Assembly: GCA_022592435.1 (NCBI GenBank)
Contig: JABYQS010000746.1
Coordinates: 1-14,272, forward strand
DNA from: Cerioporus squamosus
Taxonomy: Eukaryota; Basidiomycota; Agaricomycetes; Polyporales; Polyporaceae
Length of the DNA: 14,272 nucleotides
Direction: 5' to 3'
Below, piece by piece: positions 8,779-14,272 of this stretch. The notes beneath the pieces are model-generated. The model ran no database searches. It was given only the letters and a program-made list of their open reading frames with translations, and was not told the DNA's origin. Each line of letters starts with the position of its first letter. The first letter of the stretch is position 1. Made by a program: the position numbers and the translations under genes.

Positions 8779-9951
8779 ATGCCAGCCCCACGACTCCTCG
8801 CGCGCAGCCGCCTCGATCCCAAGACGTACCATCCTACGCTGAACGCGGCCGTCGAAGAGGCCTATGGCAATAACATCGATCTTCTCGTCTTCCCCGCGCT
8901 TGTACGACTGGACAAGCTGGCCGACGTGCAAAAGTGGCTGAGGGACGCGTCGGATGTTCGCAGACAGGCATGCACCTCATGTGCTAAGGCAGGGCGCGAC
9001 TGCATCCTGCACAATGGGAACTCGCTGCGCTGTTTGTACTGTTATCTGACCGACGCGCGCGAGTGCAGCCATCAAACAGGTAAGTGAGCAATATCGCATT
9101 GAAGCACTCTTTGACGTTATTGCAGCAATGGAACGTCTGGGACATGCCAAGACGCCTCCTTGCATGAAGTACAAGGTCGCCGTCGGACTCAACCTCACGC
9201 CCGTTCCCGACGGCTTCGCATGGGCTGGAAAGCACGGCCAAGAGAAGGGGCTGCTCAACGACGTCCTGTACGGCGAATCGGGCGACACTACAGAAGGCGA
9301 GGGTATGGAGGACGAAGAGGAGGGTGACGAGACGGTCGGGGAGGAGGCAGGGAATAGGCAACAGGGCGGAGACGATGTCGAGAAGGGTGAGGAGGGGGAG
9401 GAGGAGGAGGAAGAGGAGGAGGAGGAGGTCGATAAACTGGAGGAGGAGGAACCTGCTCGGAGCAAGGGCAAGGCCAGAGCCGGTGGGCCGTCGACCGTGC
9501 GCCAGACCCAGCGCATGAGCACCACCACAACCAAGCTCACCGTTGCTCAAGTGCTCGATGCTCGTCTGAGCGACATGCACGCCACCCTGCGCGAGATCCT
9601 GACGGTGCAGAAGAAGCGACTTGCAGTCAAACGCAACTTCGTCAATATGTTGGGATCGGATTCGGAGTCGGATCGGGAGGCGAAGAAGACGGAAGAAGCT
9701 CCGAAAGGTACGCATTGCTCGAATCTATTCACTGATGCCCTTATGACTGATGTTCTCGTCCAGGACGAGCTGAGGCTGCAGAAGCTCCTGCAGTAGCTGC
9801 GCCCACACCGCCGTCTATCTCAACCAACGTTTCTGGGCCGTCGCGGCTCCCTGCTAGAGAGCAACCAGTCGCTGGGCCGTCGCGTCCCCTTGCTAGAGAG
9901 CAACCAATCGCTGGGCCATCACGCCCCTCTGGTAGTTCCCAGCGCAACTAG
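8779..9951 (+). CDS. Gene C: Zn2Cys6-like cysteine-cluster protein with acidic run (356 aa)
   Basis: Exons 8779-9079, 9126-9707 and 9764-9951 (1071 nt). Introns are 9080-9125 (GTAAGT...TTGCAG, 46 nt) and 9708-9763 (GTACGC...GTCCAG, 56 nt); both splices are phase 1 and keep the frame. Residues 65-96 hold cysteines spaced C-x2-C-x6-C-x9-C-x2-C-x7-C (C65, C68, C75, C85, C88, C96), which fits the fungal Zn(II)2Cys6 pattern. The basic residues usual after the second Cys are mostly absent, and the cluster is preceded by about 60 residues with helical potential rather than lying at the N-terminus. Residues about 150-209 are very acidic, with an unbroken run of ten glutamates. Residues about 238-276 are a predicted amphipathic helix (LTVAQVLDARLSDMHATLRE), then a Ser/Asp/Glu patch. 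The C-terminus carries 13-residue repeats (GPSRLPAREQPVA type). A chromatin or DNA-binding role is inferred only from the zinc cluster; protein-protein binding is as likely. Confidence 0.85.
9388..9430 (+). repeat. GAG/GGA triplet run coding for polyglutamate
   Basis: A purine-only triplet tract, slightly interrupted, lies within exon 2 of gene C and codes for an almost pure glutamate stretch. Such tracts change length easily by slippage in whole codons, so length variation between strains is likely. Confidence 0.85.
9835..9927 (+). repeat. 39-bp tandem repeat, two full copies and a partial third
   Basis: Copies start at 9835, 9874 and 9913, each beginning TGGGCC or GGGCC(G/A)TC(G/A)CG. They code for GPSRLPAREQPVA, GPSRPLAREQPIA and the start GPSRP. 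The repeat is in frame only when the 9708-9763 intron is removed, which supports that splice and the stop at 9949-9951. Confidence 0.9.
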
Positions 9952-10212
9952 TTGGTTGGGTTCACCTTTTCTGCATGATATTCGTGTTTGTATCGGTCAT
10001 GTACGCTTTGATTGTGCAGACAGTGGGCTGACATACATACAACGTTTGTCTCACGTTACTCATTCTCGAAGGTTCATCGGTGTCCTGTCTACGCATACGA
10101 AGTCCTGGATTGTGGTGCGCTGTTGTTAATCTTTTCATATCTCTCTCGGTCGGGGATGCTGCAGCAGCTTAATTGAACCGTATATATAACTGTTGCTATC
10201 TAAGCCAAGAAA

Positions 10213-10285
10213 GCGTCGGTGGCTCCGTTAGAACCGCGTATGGTAATGTTTTGCCCGGCGCCCGGTTCGAATCCTCGTCTGGCCA
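10213..10285 (+). other. tRNA-like sequence with Pol III A/B box spacing (degenerate)
   Basis: GGTTCGAATCC at 10264-10274 matches the RNA polymerase III B box (T-loop) consensus exactly. An A-box-like TGGCTCCGTTAG starts at 10220, which is 44 bases upstream, the spacing of positions 8 and 52 in a normal tRNA. The acceptor arms implied by this register (GCGTCGG with TCTGGCC) do not pair, and the T stem is only partly paired. This is therefore not a functional tRNA as read. A tRNA pseudogene or the head of a tRNA-derived SINE are the likely options, with chance as the alternative. Confidence 0.45.
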
Positions 10286-11463
10286 CTGGATATAGCGGAT
10301 ACACCTGCAAACCTACCGATGCATCCGGTGGGGCCCCGCATGTATCCGGGGCACTGACAACCTACCATAACTATGCCTCCCACTCCCCGTCGGCACACGG
10401 ACCTTGCGAGGTAGTTGTAGGGGTTTGGCTCTCCGGGGGTTCGCTGTGCGTGAGGAACCTCCCGATAACGCCAACTGCATTCTCTGTCTGCATCGGCGTC
10501 AGCCGTGTTGCAAGCCATCGGTGCGAGCGTCGCACATTGGCAACTGCCTTCTTATCGTGGGACGTTGTTACGTTGCATTGCTAACCACACGGCGGTCACC
10601 GTCAACCTGCAACACAGCAGCCTGCAAGGGGCACGACGTCACCTCTCTAACGCTCCAAGGATGCAGGGTCGGCACTCTCGTCCGCGACGTTACGCGACCT
10701 AAGCACAAATAATTGTGTCAGACTCGACACCATTGCTTGCACGCACGATTCATTGCACTCGCCCGACAATGCACCGACGCTTGCAGTCGAAGCCCACACC
10801 GATACAGCATCGAGCCTGCTCCGCCGCATACCATGAGAGACACAGACGCATATCGATAGTTGTCGACGTGAGGCGGGGGATTGCATGGGTGGCGACACCA
10901 ACAAATGTGCCCGCAGTTCGTCGACAGTGCATGAGTCTGAGGTTGGCCCAGCACAGCACGCCGATGCCACGTGTCCGACCTGGCCTGCATGGCTGCTTCA
11001 GGGCAGGCCGTGTCCTAGTCGAGACAGCCCATCTCATGTTTCTGCGGGGCCAAGCCGGACACACTCAGGCTGCTCGTGGAAATCGGTACTGTATATCCCA
11101 CAACATCGTCTGTCTACATCCGTGGCCGACCCCGGTCAACAGCCCGGGAGTGTATTGCACTCCATAGGGCAACTGCTTCGTCTTCGCAAAGAAGTGGTGC
11201 GTGGTGTCGCTGCCTTGCACGTCTCTCGGAGTGTTTCAGAGTACTTACTTGTACGCGTCGCCGTACGGCGGCGGCCTCACAAGATCAAATAGGCAGGTGT
11301 TAGCACCAAAGCAACAGGTCTCGTCGGTGGCGTCCTCTCACGACCTCCGTTCGGCTGCGCAATCTCACCGCTCTACCCGCGAGTCCTGTCAAAATCGTCG
11401 GTCGAATGTCCATGTGACAACGCAATACGGGAAATATTGCAGCGCTTCTCATTCCCACTTGCA

Positions 11464-11470
11464 TATAAAA
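11464..11470 (+). promoter_or_regulatory. TATA box of gene D
   Basis: TATAAAA stands 56-62 bases before the ATG at 11526, followed by a pyrimidine-rich stretch (CTCCCCTGTCTCACTTACC) suited to a start site and short leader. The ATG context (ACCGCCATGG) is a good match to the eukaryotic start consensus. Confidence 0.75.
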
Positions 11471-11525
11471 GGTCGACTGTCCTGACCGACCGTCGAAACC
11501 CTGCTCCCCTGTCTCACTTACCGCC

Positions 11526-12415
11526 ATGGCATTATCCTTCCACACTCCATGCTGTAGTCCGTTGCCTCCTCCTCATCCCATGAGTGCCTTGCGCAAGGCT
11601 CCCCACACCGGTACATGCCAGTCGTGCGGTGGCACGACGAGCTATGTCTGTTCTGCATGTACGGGAGGCGCGTATTACTGCAGCCCGCAGCACATACTCG
11701 AGGTGGGGGTCGTCCTTCCTGAACATCCCCATGGTTCGCGGCTGAACCTCATATCTGACAGCATTGGCCTGTTCACCGCGAGCACTGCGATGGCACGCGT
11801 ATCATCACACCTGAATGGGCGTCGAACTACTCCACGGACGTCGCAGGCGACGGCGCCTCCGACGCCTCCGCCTCCGATGAACCCTCTCCCGTGACTGACA
11901 AAGTTGATCCATACGACGAGTTCCTCGTAGCGAGCGTGGGCCACCACATTCGCACCGTCCGTGGGTTGTATGCTGACCCCTTGAAGGGTGAGCAGAGCTC
12001 GTCAACCGTGTCGACACGCGCACTAACCTCCGATGCAGACAGGTTGTCCTTCGTCGACATTCCAGTCATTCCCACCGACATCGACAGGGCCGAGGTCGGC
12101 ACTGTTTGGGTGGCTTTTCTGCCCCAATATCTCGAAGATCCCGCCGCTAGGACGATTGTCACCTTTGGCGATGACCTACAGCCCCTTTCGTCGTCGTTCG
12201 GCATCTACTTCTCCGTCGACGAGTACCTCCACAAAAGGATGGTAAACTCGGCGATCGGTGCTCTTACTCGTGACTACCACCCCTGCCCTCTCCCCTGGTA
12301 TGGGCCGGTTGTGGTTATGAAGGTAGTTGGCGACCCAGTCTATGACTTCGAGGACATTGGACTCCATGATCTACATGATGTTCGTGCGTACTTCGGCCGT
12401 AACCGGTGCCGCTAG
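11526..12415 (+). CDS. Gene D: MYND-type zinc finger protein (259 aa)
   Basis: Exons 11526-11702, 11762-11987 and 12039-12415 (780 nt). Introns are 11703-11761 (GTGGGG...CTGACAG) and 11988-12038 (GTGAGC, branch CACTAAC, GATGCAG). Only the spliced frame completes the finger: C31-x2-C34, C42-x2-C45, then YYCSPQHILEHWPVHREHC with C52, H56, H64 and C68. This is the MYND order of ligands, a protein-interaction zinc finger, with His in place of Cys at the sixth position. After an acidic Ala/Ser linker (about 75-100), the remaining 150 residues form a globular part (DEFLVASVGHH..., FVDIPVIPTD..., GPVVVMKV...) of the kind found in small MYND proteins expanded in Agaricomycetes, from my memory of that group; its function is unknown. 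There is no SET domain, so it is not a SMYD methyltransferase. The start at 11526 is preferred over the internal ATG at 11580 because of its context and the TATA distance. Confidence 0.88.
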
Positions 12416-13925
12416 GTTGTTCAATGCATCACACTGGTTTTGCGGCGAAAGTGAAAGGGTCGTAGTTGCCATCGTATACTGTCTAATCTCCTGTCCCCTT
12501 GCATCAGATAAAGCAAATGTATTTCATGCCTACATGACAGTATCGCGCGGCGTTGGTGCAACCTACTGTATCATTCAGTAGCGACCAAGTCTGTATTGGT
12601 GGTGCACGGTGAGACAGTATTTGTCGGCTATCAGAATGGTATGTGGTAGATTGTGTTTCATACACTTTGTGTTGTTAGACAGCATATAAAAAGTGTCGTG
12701 TGTGTCTTGAGTTGGCACCTTGATCATGTTACATGGGAACACCCGCTTGAACATTGTCCAATTCCCCACTAGCATATTCCCTCGCAGAAAGAAGAATGTC
12801 AGACCACTTCGATTCCTACAGCACACTTGATCATGAGCTGATCAGACACACCTTCTGCGTCTTTTACACACTGCCGAATGGTTCTTATCGAACCATGTGT
12901 CATCGGCCATACAACCCAGGGCTCTGCTGACCCCTAGCATACAGTTCAATCGGCCTCCGGTGGGAAAGACAGCATGCGAAGATCGGTCTCCTTCTGTGAA
13001 GTATGCATCTGAACCGAACAGGCATATCAGGGTCGACGTCTGCTGCGCTGACACCAATGAACCGTGTTCTTCTTACAGTACTCATGCCTGCGACAAGCAT
13101 TAATTGTTGCTGGTGATTTTTGATAGCACTGTGTTCGCCAGGACATTCCGCTGGGTTCAGTGTATAATCATGGTGAGATTTTGAACATTGTCCGCACTCC
13201 GTCCGTCGGATCCTGTAACATGGAGCATCTGTCAATCGTCAGCTTCGAACTTCGCTTCACCACAGCAGCCGAACACCTGTACCTTTCATCCACACACGTT
13301 CCTGCATAGAATACACCACCCTGCAACACGTGTATCTGCTGCCGGGACAGGTGTGAATTGGCCTGGTTGCAACGGCGGGCATGGGGACACATTCAGCAAG
13401 TGATTTGTCCTGAGTAGGGTGAGGTGGACGCTTTAGGACGATTCATGTGCTTCCTGCGTACCTTAAACGTCCCAACGTCTGCAGACGACCGTCCGTACCG
13501 GACAGACAAACAGGCTAGGCTGTGAAAATGTGACACTGTTGAACCCAGGCGTGCCATATATTTCTCTTACCATGTGCGGCAGCAGACCTCCCTGTGCATA
13601 CTCATCTTCATCTGCAGAATAAGGTTCAGCTTGTATCGAATAAGATTAAGCACGACATTTACTGTGGCGGTCGCAAGGATATTGTGTCTCTGATTATTCA
13701 ACCTTGGACCTCTATACATCGCACGCACGAAGCATGTCGATGCTGTACTTTTGAGCTTCATCTGCGAGAAGCTGGCCGCCAAATTCGCTCAGCGCGAGCG
13801 ATGACAGGGAAGGTTAGGCAAACCCACCGTAACGCTGCACGTCACAGTCGAACGCGACCGACCTGTTATGGCCCTGGAACAATATGCGAGACTCGACTGT
13901 CACAGCAACCCGCCTTCAACAGCAT
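12416..13925. other. AT-richer intergenic region right of gene D
   Basis: No gene is supported. A TATAAAAA at about 12684 lies 43 bases before a 34-codon frame (ATG 12727, stop near 12831), but that peptide has no recognisable feature. TGATCATGAGCTGATCA near 12828-12845 is a short inverted repeat. TTGAACATTGTCC occurs at both 12747 and 13181, which is about what chance allows. Base composition is lower in GC than in the gene-bearing parts. Confidence 0.5.
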
Positions 13926-14272
13926 AGACACAATTCATAAGTTTACGACGTACCGCACAGTCGAACGTGGTTGATGGGAGACCGAACGAATCGTATGTCG
14001 CGCAGACATTTGAAGAGCGCCTGCAAGCGCTCTCGGAGTCCCGCTTTCCGACATTAGCGTGTGATAGCACCGGCTCCGGACAAATGCAGTCGCCGGACTT
14101 ACACGTCATGTCTCAGTCTCGGGCACTTCGGCCGACCGTGGCTGGCGCACGCCCGTCGTGGCAGCCGCGCGGGTTAAGTCGACAATATGGTTCCACGCTG
14201 GCGGTGCAGTTACTGCGCACGCTTCATGCTCGTTACACTTTCTTGTATGTTCTTCATCGCCGTTCGCCCGTA
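13926..14272 (+). CDS. Possible partial exon running off the right edge
   Basis: A plus-strand frame is open from just after a TAG at about 13923 to the last base of the window, about 115 codons, without an early ATG. A credible acceptor (CCGCACAG) ends at 13961, so it could be an internal exon starting at 13962. The product (…ESYVAQTFEERLQALSESRF…, later QLLRTLHARYTFLYVLHRR) has a helical, protein-like look but matches no family I know. Chance openness in GC-rich sequence is the main alternative. Confidence 0.3.

Larger units (their letters stand above)
9952..11525. other. Intergenic region between genes C and D
   Basis: I see no supported gene. Several frames of 90-150 codons overlap each other on both strands at 10400-11300, with Cys/Arg/His-rich products of no family, as expected by chance in GC-rich sequence. 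The left part should hold the gene C 3' end. TATATATAA occurs near 10182, just before the tRNA-like sequence at 10213-10285. The right end holds the gene D promoter. Confidence 0.5.

Noticed and set aside
8332..8931. Minus-strand open frame of 199 codons
   Set aside because: It overlaps the first exon of gene C, which is strongly supported on the plus strand, and passes through the degenerate repeat; the product has no recognisable feature.
8977..9715. Long minus-strand frames opposite gene C, rich in Ser or Leu
   Set aside because: They mirror the GAG/GGA tract of gene C and are shadows of its coding strand.
10264..10274. Functional tRNA gene at the B-box match
   Set aside because: The acceptor stem and most of the T stem do not pair in the register set by the A and B boxes, so only a tRNA-like relic is reported.
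10715..11292. Overlapping plus- and minus-strand frames of 90-150 codons
   Set aside because: There is no ATG in good context, no domain, no consistent splice sites, and both strands are equally open, as expected by chance.
12727..12831. 34-codon frame behind a TATAAAAA
   Set aside because: It is short, with no recognisable signal or conserved feature; the TATA-like sequence lies in an AT-richer stretch where it is expected by chance.
12747..13193. 13-base direct repeat TTGAACATTGTCC as possible mobile element ends or target duplication
   Set aside because: About one such match is expected by chance in a window of this size, and the sequence between the copies holds no element-like gene or inverted ends.

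Overview
The window looks like nuclear DNA of a filamentous basidiomycete, most likely an Agaricomycete, possibly a polypore. The evidence is GC-rich sequence, genes cut into many short exons by 46-67 nt GT-AG introns with CTNAY-type branch sites, proteins with long Ser/Pro/Glu-rich disordered stretches, and a small MYND zinc-finger protein of a type I associate with Agaricomycetes. No bacterial signals, complete tRNA, rRNA or CRISPR were seen. Reading frames here only make sense after splicing, so each gene model below gives its exons.

Layout: (1) 1-779, no supportable gene. (2) 780-4077, minus: gene A, a nine-exon model of about 959 residues. It has a basic nuclear-type N-terminal part, a disordered middle with a SUMO-acceptor-like motif and two copies of a SUMO-interaction-like motif, and a globular C-terminal part. 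(3) 4371-6888, minus: gene B, a large orphan protein of about 775-804 residues. Its 5' end is uncertain, and more exon-like sequence lies at 7076-7423. (4) 7424-8778, a long intergenic interval with a CT-rich tract and a degenerate 45-bp tandem repeat just upstream of gene C. (5) 8779-9951, plus: gene C, three exons and 356 residues, with a Zn2Cys6-spaced cysteine cluster, a glutamate run and C-terminal repeats. (6) 9952-11525, no convincing gene, but a degenerate tRNA-like sequence with RNA polymerase III box spacing. (7) 11526-12415, plus: gene D, three exons and 259 residues, a MYND-type zinc finger protein with a clear TATA box. (8) 12416-14272, mostly AT-richer intergenic sequence, with an open frame that runs off the right edge.

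Genes A and B are in tandem on the minus strand; C and D are in tandem on the plus strand and diverge from A/B. A, B and C are all proteins of no family I recognise, and all carry features that suggest nuclear protein or DNA regulation (basic patches, SUMO-type motifs, zinc cluster). Any joint function is inference. No enzyme or pathway can be named from the sequence.
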